Source: CAYGWX01 sp964353855 [NCBI: uncultured bacterium]
GTDB taxonomy: Bacteria; Edwardsbacteria; CAYGWX01
Reading direction: 5' to 3'
Length of the DNA: 18,762 bases
NCBI GenBank assembly: GCA_964353855.1
Contig: CAYGWX010000047.1
Coordinates: forward strand, 1-18,762
The stretch's first letter is position 1. Every line of letters starts with the position of its first letter. Shown here one piece after another: positions 7,745 through 14,411 of the stretch. The translations under genes and the position numbers were made by a program. The notes below the pieces were generated by a model. It was given only the letters and a program-made list of their open reading frames with translations, was not told the DNA's origin and made no database searches.

Positions 7745-8025
7745 AGGGCCTCGTGGGTGATCCCGGAGGAGTCGGTCTCCTGGGCCTGCTCCAGCTCCAC
7801 GGTGTAAGCGATGCTCCGGATGCTTCCCCAGGGTACGATCAGGTTCTGGGTCAACTTGACCCTGTTCTCGTGCACGTCCGCAGACAGGGGGGTGAACACG
7901 CACACCGGCAAGTTCGTGTCCGGGGGATGCTGGGCGAAGTAGATCGTGGCCACGTGCTCCTTCATGGGCCCGCTCCCCTCCTGGGTGAGGTAGGCTACCG
8001 GGCTGGTCAACTCGATGCGCACCAT
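7741..8025 (-). CDS. Small protein of unknown function, first gene of the DUF362 unit
   Basis: 94 residues; ATG at 8025 with AGGAG upstream at good spacing. I do not recognise the family. It has no signal peptide or membrane segment and appears to be a compact, beta-rich cytoplasmic protein: alternating hydrophobic strands such as VRIELTSPVAYL, HVATIYFAQ, LPVCVFTPLS and SIRSIAYTVEL, with an acidic tail. Its TGA overlaps the ATG of the downstream secreted DUF362 gene, so the two are translationally coupled. A near-consensus promoter lies about 60 bases upstream. The good ribosome site, promoter and overlap support it as a real gene. It contrasts with its neighbours in being non-secreted, so a regulatory or chaperone-like role is possible but unsupported. 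Confidence 0.7.
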   Translation of the reverse strand: MVRIELTSPVAYLTQEGSGPMKEHVATIYFAQHPPDTNLPVCVFTPLSADVHENRVKLTQNLIVPWGSIRSIAYTVELEQAQETDSSGITHEAL

Positions 8026-8083
8026 GGTCTAACTCCTGTGAAATGGGTGGGACGAAAAAAGGTTACTCGGTTACCACCCTGTA

Positions 8084-8112
8084 ATTATACGGTTCTTTGC
8101 CGGCCAAGTCAA
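8084..8112 (-). promoter_or_regulatory. Strong sigma70-type promoter for the first DUF362 unit
   Basis: On the minus strand TTGACT (8107-8112), a 17-base spacer and a perfect TATAAT (8084-8089). It predicts a start near 8077 and a leader of about 50 bases before the ribosome site and ATG at 8025. It lies in the divergent spacer between the minus-strand DUF362 unit and the plus-strand propeller operon. Confidence 0.85.
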
Positions 8113-8233
8113 GACGACCTCTTCCATTTTCTCCTTATTTCGATTAAACTATATACCGGAAAGGGGAGTCAAAACGATGAAAGGCCTTTTCCCAATCCCG
8201 GGCATGTCCGCAAGTCATCAAGGAGATGCGTTC

Positions 8234-9397
8234 ATGCGTCGTTTCAATCACTGCCTGTTGGCCCTTCCCCTGCTGGTTTTCCTCGCTGCTCCCGGCCTTG
8301 CACAACCTCTCCAGCACCGAATCCTGATCGCCACATCGCCGGACGGTCTTTCCTGGACCCGGCTGAACCGCATCTTCTCGGACTCCGGGGACGTGCCGGA
8401 TGCGGTGCTCGCCCCGAACGGGAGCGTCCACGTCTATTACCAGGGCCTCTGGACCCCCACCCGGGACGGGATCATGCTGGGCGTCTCGCAAGACGGGCTA
8501 TCCAGCTGGACCTACTACCAGATCCCCATTCCCGGCACCGGCTCCTGGCCCGGCAAGCCCTGCGACCCGGACGTCATCGTCAAGAACGACACCTTCCGGC
8601 TCTATTTCACCGGGGAGCCAAACGGGGATGGGACCCCTGAGACCTACTCCGCAATCTCCACGGACGGCATCAGCTTCGCCATGGAGAGCGGCATCCGCTT
8701 CCAAGTCTCGGGCCAGATGGTCCTGGACCCCTCTCTCCTCTGGACCGATACTTTGCAATATTTCGCCGGGGGCGCCCCTCCGGGCCAGAACTGGCACGCC
8801 CACTCCACGGACGGAATCAACTTCATCCAAAAGCCCAATTTCTCTTCCGGAAGCCTCCTCATGGCCAACGGGATACGCCTGACCAGCGGGTATCGCTTCT
8901 ACGGCTTCGAGAACATGCCCGCAGAGGGCATCCGCTCGCTCTTCTCTTCGGACGGGGAGACCTGGGCCCCGGACTCCGGTTACCGCCTGCGCGTGGACCC
9001 GTCTCACGGCCTGGAGAGCCTCTGCGTCAAGGACCCTGCCGTGGTCAGGAAAGACACCCTGTTCCTGATGTATTACGTCACCCGCAAGCCCTTGGGCACA
9101 GGCATCGAGACAGGCAGGCAGGGAGAGAAATCCTTGCTAAACCAGAGTCTGCGGATCGCCCCCAATCCCTTCCACCTCTCCACAGGAATCGAATTCTGCC
9201 TCCCCGCCCGGGGCAAAGTCAGCCTGAGGGTTTATAACTCCCTCGGCAGGCTGATGGAGACGCTTTGCGAGGGGGAGGTTGCGGCTGGAAGCCATGTCAT
9301 CGTCTGGAACAGGAACGGCCTTCCCGGCGGGGTATACTTCCTCCATCTATCCACCGGAAATAACCTAACGACCCAAAGAGCGGTTCTCCTGAGATAA
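8234..9397 (+). CDS. Secreted beta-propeller protein (glycosidase-like) with sorting domain
   Basis: 387 residues from the ATG at 8234, chosen because AAGGAG sits 8 bases upstream and the first 23 residues form a normal Sec signal peptide (GLA|Q); an upstream in-frame ATG at 8177 would bury that signal. The body has repeated propeller-blade motifs: ATSPDGLSWTR, DVPDAVLAPNGSVHVYYQG, CDPDVIVKNDTFRLYFTG, LDPSLLWTDTLQYFAGG, SSDGETWAPD and KDPAVVRKDTLFLMYY. The repeated D-P-x-(V/L) followed by a strand ending YYxG/YFTG is typical of five-bladed GH43/GH32/GH130-type folds, and S-DG-W echoes Asp-box repeats. Enzymatic activity is not proven; it could be carbohydrate-binding only. A short linker (ETGRQGEKS) leads to the sorting domain (APNPFHLS, LRVYNSLGR, GGVYFLHL). 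It is first in a tight operon: the next gene begins 10 bases after its stop. Confidence 0.85.
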   Translation: MRRFNHCLLALPLLVFLAAPGLAQPLQHRILIATSPDGLSWTRLNRIFSDSGDVPDAVLAPNGSVHVYYQGLWTPTRDGIMLGVSQDGLSSWTYYQIPIPGTGSWPGKPCDPDVIVKNDTFRLYFTGEPNGDGTPETYSAISTDGISFAMESGIRFQVSGQMVLDPSLLWTDTLQYFAGGAPPGQNWHAHSTDGINFIQKPNFSSGSLLMANGIRLTSGYRFYGFENMPAEGIRSLFSSDGETWAPDSGYRLRVDPSHGLESLCVKDPAVVRKDTLFLMYYVTRKPLGTGIETGRQGEKSLLNQSLRIAPNPFHLSTGIEFCLPARGKVSLRVYNSLGRLMETLCEGEVAAGSHVIVWNRNGLPGGVYFLHLSTGNNLTTQRAVLLR

Positions 9398-9407
9398 GGA
9401 TCCCATG

Positions 9408-11639
9408 ATGCGAAAAGAAGTCATCTCTCTTGTCCTGGTCCTGCTTGCAGCCGGAGGGGCTTTTTCCTGCTCCTGGATGACCGGGGAGAGCTCCGGGAGC
9501 TGTTTGTCTTTCAACCGCAACGCGGGCGTGGCCCTCGGGGACACCTGGGGCCTGCCGATCAGCGTGGGAGGGGTCAGCCGGTACAACTCGGACTGCCATC
9601 CTTCGCTCACGGCCGACCGCAGGCTGATGGCCTTCTGCGCCGCGGCCCAGAACGGCCCGCCCTACGACACCCTGCACATCGGGGGCATCGGGTTCAACGT
9701 CTACACCGCGCGCTGGAACGGCACGAGCTGGGACTCGGTGCGGAACGTGGGCCGGCAGATCAACCCGGCCACCTACCCGACCATTTCCCCGGACGGCGAC
9801 TCCCTGTTCGTGCACAAAGGCAACAAGCTCTGGCTCTCCACCTGGCAGGGCAACGGCTGGAGCAACCCCGTTCGCCTGCCCTATCCGGTGAACGACCCCA
9901 GCATGACCGTCCAGGACGGGCCCTGCGCCATCACCCTGGACGGGCACCAATTGTATTTCAAGTCCGCCCGGACCGGAGGCTACGGTCAGGGCGATATCTG
10001 GGTCGTGCGCATCACTCCCACGGGGTTCGATTCCCTGACCAACTGTGGGCCGAACGTGAACTCCGCGGGGCAGGAAACCCATCCGGGCATCTCGCCGGAC
10101 AAGCAGAGGCTGTATTTCTCGGACTTCGGGGGCCAGCGCCCGGGCTGGAAGTACGGGGACTGCGACGTGTTCGTCTCGCACTGGACCGGCAGCGAGTGGG
10201 GTCCGGCTGAGGTGCTTCAAGCCCCGGTGAACACGGACCTCCCCGCCTGCTCGGCGTTCGAATCCACGGACGGAAGGCTCTATCTCGGAAGCGAGGTCTC
10301 GGAGGGGACCTACGGCGAGGAAGACGTCTGGGTCTGCAATCCCGATTCCACTCCGAAAACAGAGGAACCCTCAGGCTCCGGGTCCAAAGCCTGGCAGAAC
10401 ACAGGGGAGCTGTCCAATGCGACTTATGTGTATGATCTGATTGAGGCCGGAGGGGCGGTCTACGCGGCCACGGCCCCGAACGGGGATGTGTTCAAGACCA
10501 CGAACGGCGGAGCGGCCTGGGCCAATACTTCTGACATCCCCGGCGAGACGCACATCTACTGCCTGCTCCCGGCCCGGGACGGATCCATTCTCGCGGGCAC
10601 CTATCCCAACGGCAAGGTCTTCCGGACCACGGACGGGGGCTTTTCCTGGAATCAGTCCGCGCAATTCGCCTACGCCCATGCCGTGAGGAAAGTCTTCCAG
10701 AAAGCGGACGGCACGCTCTTCGCCGGCACCTCCCCGGACTCCTTCGGGTTTGGGAGGGTCTGGCGCTCCACGGATAACGGGGCCAACTGGGTTCGCACCG
10801 GGAACGTGCCCCTGGTGGCGGGCGGGATGTTCTGCTTCTACGAGACCTCGGGAGGAGCCCTTCTGGCCGGGGCCCGGAACATGGGGGACCGGTTCTACGT
10901 CACCCTGAACAACGGGAACACCTGGAATGTCCAGAACCTGCCTTACGTGGACAGCACGGTCACCCTGGCTCAACTCTATTTCTTCCACCGCACTTCGGAC
11001 AACCGCCTGTGGACCGGAGGCTGGGCCCACGGCCCGCAGGGAATCCTCCTGCGCTCCACGAACGAGGGGATGGTCTGGGACACCTGCGGGGTCATCCCCA
11101 ACGGCACGATGAAGGCGGGAAGGGTCTTCGACATGGCCGAGGCCCAGGACGGGTCGTATTTCATCGGGTTCCACCCCGGGCCGGACTCGGTGGTCTTCCG
11201 CTCCACGGACGGAGGATCGACCTGGCGGAACTGCGGAAGCCTGGCCGGGGCCTACGAAGCGCTCTCTTTGCTCAGGGCCTCGGACGGGACGATTTACGCC
11301 GGGACCACGCCCAACGGGGATGTGTTCAAGTTCACGGCCTCGGGCGTGGAGGCAGGGGAAAAAGCCCTTTGGAATGGGAGCGTGAGGCTGTTCCAGAACG
11401 AGCCCAACCCCTTCCATTACGCGACCTCGATCCGTTATTCACTACCCAGACGTGAGTTAGTAACCCTAAAGGTCTATGACGCCCTGGGAAGAGAGGTCGT
11501 TACGCTCGCAGACGGAACCCAGGAGGCGGGGAACCATGCCGCCATTCTCGAATCCAGGAACCTCGTAAGCGGGATGTATTTCTACCAGCTCCGCACCGGC
11601 GACTCTGTCTTAACCAAGAAACTCCTGGTCGTGAGGTGA
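9408..11639 (+). CDS. Secreted double beta-propeller protein (PD40-type plus BNR/sortilin-type)
   Basis: 743 residues from ATG 9408, seven bases after AAGGA; an ATG three bases earlier is possible but closer to the ribosome site. The signal peptide ends near AFS|CS; Cys21 might be lipidated, but the lipobox is poor. Residues about 40-310 are a PD40/WD40-like propeller, with repeated HPSLTADRR, TYPTISPDGD, SARTGGYGQGDIWV and HPGISPDKQRLYFSDF blades. After a Pro/Ser-rich linker (about 315-330), residues about 330-640 are Asp-box blades (VFKTTNGGAAW, VFRTTDGGFSW, VWRSTDNGANW, VFRSTDGGSTW) as in sortilin/BNR or YCF48 proteins. The tail is the sorting domain (EPNPFHYA, LKVYDALGR, SGMYFYQL). No catalytic signature is visible; such double propellers usually act in ligand binding or surface architecture. 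The stop is 4 bases before the next ATG, indicating coupled translation. Confidence 0.87.
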   Translation: MRKEVISLVLVLLAAGGAFSCSWMTGESSGSCLSFNRNAGVALGDTWGLPISVGGVSRYNSDCHPSLTADRRLMAFCAAAQNGPPYDTLHIGGIGFNVYTARWNGTSWDSVRNVGRQINPATYPTISPDGDSLFVHKGNKLWLSTWQGNGWSNPVRLPYPVNDPSMTVQDGPCAITLDGHQLYFKSARTGGYGQGDIWVVRITPTGFDSLTNCGPNVNSAGQETHPGISPDKQRLYFSDFGGQRPGWKYGDCDVFVSHWTGSEWGPAEVLQAPVNTDLPACSAFESTDGRLYLGSEVSEGTYGEEDVWVCNPDSTPKTEEPSGSGSKAWQNTGELSNATYVYDLIEAGGAVYAATAPNGDVFKTTNGGAAWANTSDIPGETHIYCLLPARDGSILAGTYPNGKVFRTTDGGFSWNQSAQFAYAHAVRKVFQKADGTLFAGTSPDSFGFGRVWRSTDNGANWVRTGNVPLVAGGMFCFYETSGGALLAGARNMGDRFYVTLNNGNTWNVQNLPYVDSTVTLAQLYFFHRTSDNRLWTGGWAHGPQGILLRSTNEGMVWDTCGVIPNGTMKAGRVFDMAEAQDGSYFIGFHPGPDSVVFRSTDGGSTWRNCGSLAGAYEALSLLRASDGTIYAGTTPNGDVFKFTASGVEAGEKALWNGSVRLFQNEPNPFHYATSIRYSLPRRELVTLKVYDALGREVVTLADGTQEAGNHAAILESRNLVSGMYFYQLRTGDSVLTKKLLVVR

Positions 11640-11643
11640 TGCC

Positions 11644-13476
11644 ATGAAGGCTTTGCGTTCCGCCCTGACCGCCCTCGGGCTTGTCTTCATCGTCTCGCAG
11701 GCCGCTGCCCAGCCGATCCGGGACACGCTCTGGATAAGGATGGACGACGGGGTGAGGCTGGACTGCACCCGGTTCACGCCCCAGGGCTCGCCCCCTCCGG
11801 GCGGGTTCCCGGGGATCGTGTTCGTGCACGGACTGGGGGGCTCCAAGACCTCGACCGAGACCCAGGCCCGGGCCTATGCCGACAGCGCGTATCTCACCCT
11901 GGCCTATTCCGTGCGCGGGCAGGGCCGCTCCGAAGGCCTGTCCACCTGCTTTTCCTGGCGCGAGCGCAGGGACCTGGACACCCTGCTGCACTGGATGGCC
12001 GCGCTTTCCAACGTGAACGACACGCTCCTCGGGGTGAGCGGGGGCTCGCAGGGGGGATTCCACTCCTGGTTCGCGGGCGTGGACCGCACCCCGGCCCGGG
12101 CCGTGGCCCCGGAGAACTCCATCCCGGAGCGGGCGGACAACGCCTCGCGCAACGGGTGCTATGCCAAGGCGATCACCGCGGAGATCAACTACTCCTCAAA
12201 CCTGAGGCTGGACACCCTGGCTTATCCCCTGAAGCGCCTGCTGCTGGCCGACAAGTACGACTCCGTGCACACCGTGATGGGTCAGGGCAGGAACTTCGAC
12301 TCCACCCAGGTCGCCTCCTCCACGGCGCGGTACGTGATGATGGGGGCCTGGCACGACCGCGTCTTCCCGCACAACAAGGTCCCGGGCGCGTTCGCGGTCG
12401 GCCCGAACCGGCCGATCCTATACCTCGGAACCGGCGGGCACGGCTCGGAGAACTCGGCCCAGGAGCAGGCCTGGCGCACCAACCTGCGCTGGCGCTTCTT
12501 CCAGGAGAACCTGAAAGGGCTGTACCGGGGACTGGACACCCTCGGGCCGGGGGTCATCTCCCTGGGCCCGAACTGGCGGCACATCAAGACCGGCTCCTGG
12601 CCCCCTCCGGGACAGACGAACACGACCTATTACCTGCATAGCGACGGAACGCTCACGACCTCTCCTCCAGGGTCTTCGGACTCCTCCTACCACATCTCCC
12701 ACCGGCTCACCAACACGGGGTACACCTGGAGCGCGGCCGTGAACGACAACTTCAACCGGGTCACCAGCTCCTTTTTGCAGAACCGCAGGACCTGGCGGAC
12801 GGCGCCGCTGGCCCAGAACACCATCCTCCTGGGCGTCCCCACGGCCCAAGCCTTTGCCAGAGGCCCGCAGCCCCGATTCCAGGTGAGCCTCCAGATCTAC
12901 GACGAGCCGCCTTCCGGCTCGCCGACCTATCTTACGATGGTCAGCCTGGGGCAGAGGAACAACCCCGACTCTCTGGCCTGGCAGACCCTAACGGGCGAGT
13001 TCGTGATCATCGGCTGGGAGATCCCGGCCGGGCACCGCATCCGGGTGGACTGGGTGAGCGTGAACCAGACCCTGACCGACACCACGCTCTGGTTCGTGCC
13101 CTACTGGGGCGCGGACGGGACCCTGACCCTGGGATTAGATTTCCAGCATCCCACAAGCATCCGCCTCCCTTTCTGGAGCCCCTCGGGCGTGGAGGCCGGA
13201 GAGCCCGGGGGCTACGCCGAACCCGGCCTTGAAGTCCTGCCCAATCCCGCATGCAAGGAAGCATCCGTCACCTTCGGCCTGAGCCGGGAAGGCCAAGTCC
13301 GGCTGGAGCTCTACGACCTCCTCGGCCGCAAGATCAGCACCCTCCAGGACGGCCCGCTGACGGCAGGCCCAAAGAGCTATGCCCTGGACACCCGGGACCA
13401 TCCCACCGGCATCTACTTCCTGCGCCTCACCCTGAGCAACAGGCAATACACCCGGTCGCTCCTGATCCTGAGATAA
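11644..13476 (+). CDS. Secreted CocE/NonD-type (S15) serine hydrolase with sorting domain
   Basis: 610 residues. The GAGGTG ribosome site overlaps the preceding stop. Residues 1-23 are a Sec signal peptide (AAA|Q). The alpha/beta-hydrolase core (about 25-310) has IVFVHGLGGSK (oxyanion region), RGQGRSEG, nucleophile elbow GVSGGSQGG with Ser135, GAWHDRVFPHN with Asp238 and GTGGHGSENS with His266: the Ser-Asp-His order and spacing of the X-Pro dipeptidyl-peptidase/cocaine-esterase family. Residues about 320-515 form the matching C-terminal beta-sandwich (YYLHSDGTL, FQVSLQIYDEPP, RIRVDWVSVN). Residues about 528-610 are the sorting domain. Likely activity is extracellular ester or amide hydrolysis; the substrate (peptide or ester) cannot be read from sequence. 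The elbow has Gln after Ser where many family members have Tyr, so substrate preference may differ. It is last in a three-gene secreted operon, and a hairpin follows. Confidence 0.92.
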   Translation: MKALRSALTALGLVFIVSQAAAQPIRDTLWIRMDDGVRLDCTRFTPQGSPPPGGFPGIVFVHGLGGSKTSTETQARAYADSAYLTLAYSVRGQGRSEGLSTCFSWRERRDLDTLLHWMAALSNVNDTLLGVSGGSQGGFHSWFAGVDRTPARAVAPENSIPERADNASRNGCYAKAITAEINYSSNLRLDTLAYPLKRLLLADKYDSVHTVMGQGRNFDSTQVASSTARYVMMGAWHDRVFPHNKVPGAFAVGPNRPILYLGTGGHGSENSAQEQAWRTNLRWRFFQENLKGLYRGLDTLGPGVISLGPNWRHIKTGSWPPPGQTNTTYYLHSDGTLTTSPPGSSDSSYHISHRLTNTGYTWSAAVNDNFNRVTSSFLQNRRTWRTAPLAQNTILLGVPTAQAFARGPQPRFQVSLQIYDEPPSGSPTYLTMVSLGQRNNPDSLAWQTLTGEFVIIGWEIPAGHRIRVDWVSVNQTLTDTTLWFVPYWGADGTLTLGLDFQHPTSIRLPFWSPSGVEAGEPGGYAEPGLEVLPNPACKEASVTFGLSREGQVRLELYDLLGRKISTLQDGPLTAGPKSYALDTRDHPTGIYFLRLTLSNRQYTRSLLILR

Positions 13477-13495
13477 ACGAGCCCAAGGTCGTCGG

Positions 13496-13530
13496 AGGGG
13501 TTATCCCGAAGCTAAACAGGGATAACCCCT
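13496..13530 (+). terminator. Hairpin terminator after the hydrolase gene
   Basis: Perfect 12-bp stem AGGGGTTATCCC / GGGATAACCCCT with an 11-base loop, 20 bases after the stop at 13476, followed by CATATTT. The T run is short, so efficiency is uncertain, but position and stem strength fit the end of the three-gene operon. Between it and 13649 I see nothing else. Confidence 0.75.
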
Positions 13531-13649
13531 CATATTTCAGGGACTTGCTTCACGACCTCCCAATTTACCCCCTGCTCAAACCCCCTCGGTTTCTGGCATA
13601 ACTCAAGGATTGTCAACGGGCTATACGAATTCCATACGAACGCTTCCCG

Positions 13650-13770
13650 CCAAGTTCACACTAAGTTGTGTCTAATTTAACACTAATTTCAGTCTAATTT
13701 AACTCTAATTTAAGTCTAATTTAACACTAATTTAACACTAATTTCACACTAACTTCACGCTAATTGAACG
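13650..13770. repeat. Eleven-unit tandem array of an 11-bp AT-rich repeat
   Basis: Eleven consecutive units of exactly 11 bp fill this stretch, consensus close to CTAATTTAACA. The outer units are more diverged (CCAAGTTCACA, CTAAGTTGTGT at the left; CTAACTTCACG, CTAATTGAACG at the right); three inner units are exact (13672-13682, 13716-13726, 13727-13737). There are no spacers. The TTT run recurs once per 11 bp, near one helical turn, so the DNA may be curved or bind a phased array of a regulator. It lies between an operon end and the repeat-rich region upstream of the AT-rich gene pair. Confidence 0.92.
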
Positions 13771-13824
13771 AACTGCCATCCAAAGGGACCCCGGAATGTT
13801 GGAGTTGAGGACCCCTCCCTTTCT

Positions 13825-13845
13825 CCCTCCCCTCGTAGGGGAGGG
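13825..13845. repeat. Short perfect palindrome CCCTCCCCT-CGT-AGGGGAGGG
   Basis: A 9-bp perfect inverted repeat with a three-base loop in a C-rich intergenic stretch. It has the look of the CCCTCTCCC...GGGAGAGGG palindromes scattered in many environmental genomes. A second one lies at 14054-14076. Confidence 0.65.
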
Positions 13846-13868
13846 TCCCCACCCACCCGCCCTGAACG

Positions 13869-13919
13869 ACAGACAAGGAGAGGGGGAGACAGGGGGAAAC
13901 GCGAAGCTGAGAAGGGGAC
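13869..13919. repeat. Purine-rich GACAAGGAG/GGGGGAGACAGGGG low-complexity repeat
   Basis: A run of AGACAAGGAG, GGGGGAGACAGGG and GAAGGGGAC words. The same word set (GACAAGGGGAC, AAGGAGACAAAGG) appears in-frame inside the linker of the propeller gene at about 16885-16920. Only two copies are visible here, so assignment to one repeat family is tentative. Confidence 0.4.
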
Positions 13920-13927
13920 AACGGCAT

Positions 13928-13966
13928 TTCGAATTGCGAATTGCGGATTTAAGATTGAACGGCAAA
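13928..13966. repeat. GAATTGCG tandem word repeat
   Basis: CGAATTGCGAATTGCGGATT is followed by TAAGATTGAACGGCAAA. The 8-bp word GAATTGCG recurs back to back. The closing word AACGGCAAA (13958-13966) also follows low-complexity words at 14368-14376 and 17164-17172, suggesting a shared boundary motif. Short open frames across it have no gene-like features. Confidence 0.55.
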
Positions 13967-13979
13967 CCAAAGACACTGG

Positions 13980-13999
13980 ATTCCCGCTTTCGCGGGAAT
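13980..13999. repeat. dRS3-like palindrome ATTCCC-N8-GGGAAT
   Basis: The 20 bases read ATTCCCGCTTTCGCGGGAAT, an 8-bp perfect inverted repeat with a TTTC loop, in the context CTGGA...GACGA. This fits the ATTCCC-N8-GGGAAT pattern of the Neisseria dRS3 element and similar CTGGATTCCCGC palindromes that I recall from many other bacteria. Only one copy is in the window. Confidence 0.7.
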
Positions 14000-14042
14000 G
14001 ACGACCTCTAAGGGGGAGAGTGAGAAACGGCGAGACGGCGAC

Positions 14043-14076
14043 CTCACCCCCGGCCCCTCTCCCGACAGGAGAGGGG
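14043..14076. repeat. CTCACCCCCGGCCCCTCTCC palindromic dispersed repeat
   Basis: CTCACCCCCGGCCCCTCTCC runs into a perfect 9-bp inverted repeat (14054-14062 with 14068-14076) around CCGACA-type loop bases. This matches a family of CTCACCCC...CCCCTCTCCC...GGAGAGGGG repeats common in environmental bacteria (recollection, not searched). Confidence 0.6.
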
Positions 14077-14146
14077 AGATCCCCTACCTTCAGTCCCTCT
14101 CCCTACCCCCTTCCGAGCACCCCTATAAGAAATAGGACAGGCCCCC

Positions 14147-14176
14147 TTGACAACCGCCTCGCCCATCTGGTATATT
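14147..14176 (+). promoter_or_regulatory. Sigma70-type promoter upstream of the structured leader and DUF4145-like gene
   Basis: Perfect -35 TTGACA (14147-14152), 18-base spacer, then -10 TATATT (14171-14176). The predicted start is near 14183, leaving about 230 bases of untranslated leader before the ATG at 14412. That is unusually long and contains the foldable segment annotated at 14183-14316. Confidence 0.75.
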
Positions 14177-14182
14177 AAGGCC

Positions 14183-14316
14183 ACAACAAGGAAGCCAAGG
14201 CATAAAGTTGGGGAAACCTCGTTGAGGAGGAAGATTCAAATGAATCAGACGCTGGAAGAAGCCCCGTAAACGGGGCGGGTGAAAGTCAACCATCATCACC
14301 CCACACCCCCAGCGTC
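14183..14316 (+). ncRNA. Candidate structured 5' leader RNA (two hairpins plus three-way junction)
   Basis: From the predicted transcription start the sequence can form CCTC-GTT-GAGG (14217-14227), GATTC-AAAT-GAATC (14233-14246), and an 8-bp stem GACGCTGG/CCAGCGTC (14248-14255 with 14309-14316). That stem encloses two helices: GCCCCG-TAAA-CGGGGC (14261-14276) and GGGTGA/TCACCC (14277-14282 with 14296-14301). The last two helices abut, giving a compact three-way junction. I could not match it to any riboswitch, ribozyme or intron domain I know. No terminator or ribosome-site sequester is obvious; the ribosome site is 85 bases further on, beyond a low-complexity repeat. It could be a riboswitch-like leader, a processed small RNA or a repeat-derived fold. 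The pairings are read by eye; conservation is untested. Confidence 0.45.
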
Positions 14317-14331
14317 CTTTGCTTTGCTCAA

Positions 14332-14376
14332 CAGTTCGACGGTTGGACAGTTTGACGGTTAGACGGTAACGGCAAA
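14332..14376. repeat. ACGGTT-box low-complexity repeat (copy 2)
   Basis: Words GACGGTTGGAC, TTTGACGGTT and AGACGGTAACGGC recur here. It resembles, in inverted orientation, 1549-1586, and ends in the AACGGCAAA motif seen at 13958 and 17164. It sits between the structured leader and the ribosome site of the next gene. Confidence 0.5.
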
Positions 14377-14411
14377 GGCAAACTACAAGCACAAATGAAA
14401 GGAAGGATTTT

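Noticed and set aside
8113-8160. Plus-strand promoter for the propeller operon (TAAACT or TATATA near 8145-8156)
   Set aside because: A -10-like AT-rich box exists, but no convincing -35 lies 16-18 bases upstream, so I did not annotate it; a promoter in this spacer is still likely.
8177-8233. Upstream ATG at 8177 as start of the glycosidase-like propeller
   Set aside because: It would place 19 extra residues before a clear signal peptide; the ATG at 8234 has the better ribosome site.
9297-11417. Long minus-strand open frames (9297-10220 and 10371-11417) opposite the double propeller gene
   Set aside because: They are Gly/Pro/Val/Arg-rich, have no ribosome site or domain, and mirror codon bias of a well-supported plus-strand gene; shadows of GC-rich coding DNA.
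13650-13770. CRISPR array
   Set aside because: Units are only 11 bp with no unique spacers and no cas genes nearby, so this is a simple tandem array.
14261-14301. Group II intron domain V or known riboswitch because of GGGTGAAAGTC
   Set aside because: The catalytic triad and 34-base domain V geometry are absent, no reverse transcriptase or intron ends are seen, and cobalamin and c-di-GMP core motifs do not fit.
13744-14392. Short open frames across the repeat-rich spacer (13744-13965, 13755-13976, 13796-14011, 14123-14392)
   Set aside because: They read through palindromes and word repeats, giving peptides such as LKSAIRNSKC, and lack ribosome sites; they are repeat translations rather than genes.
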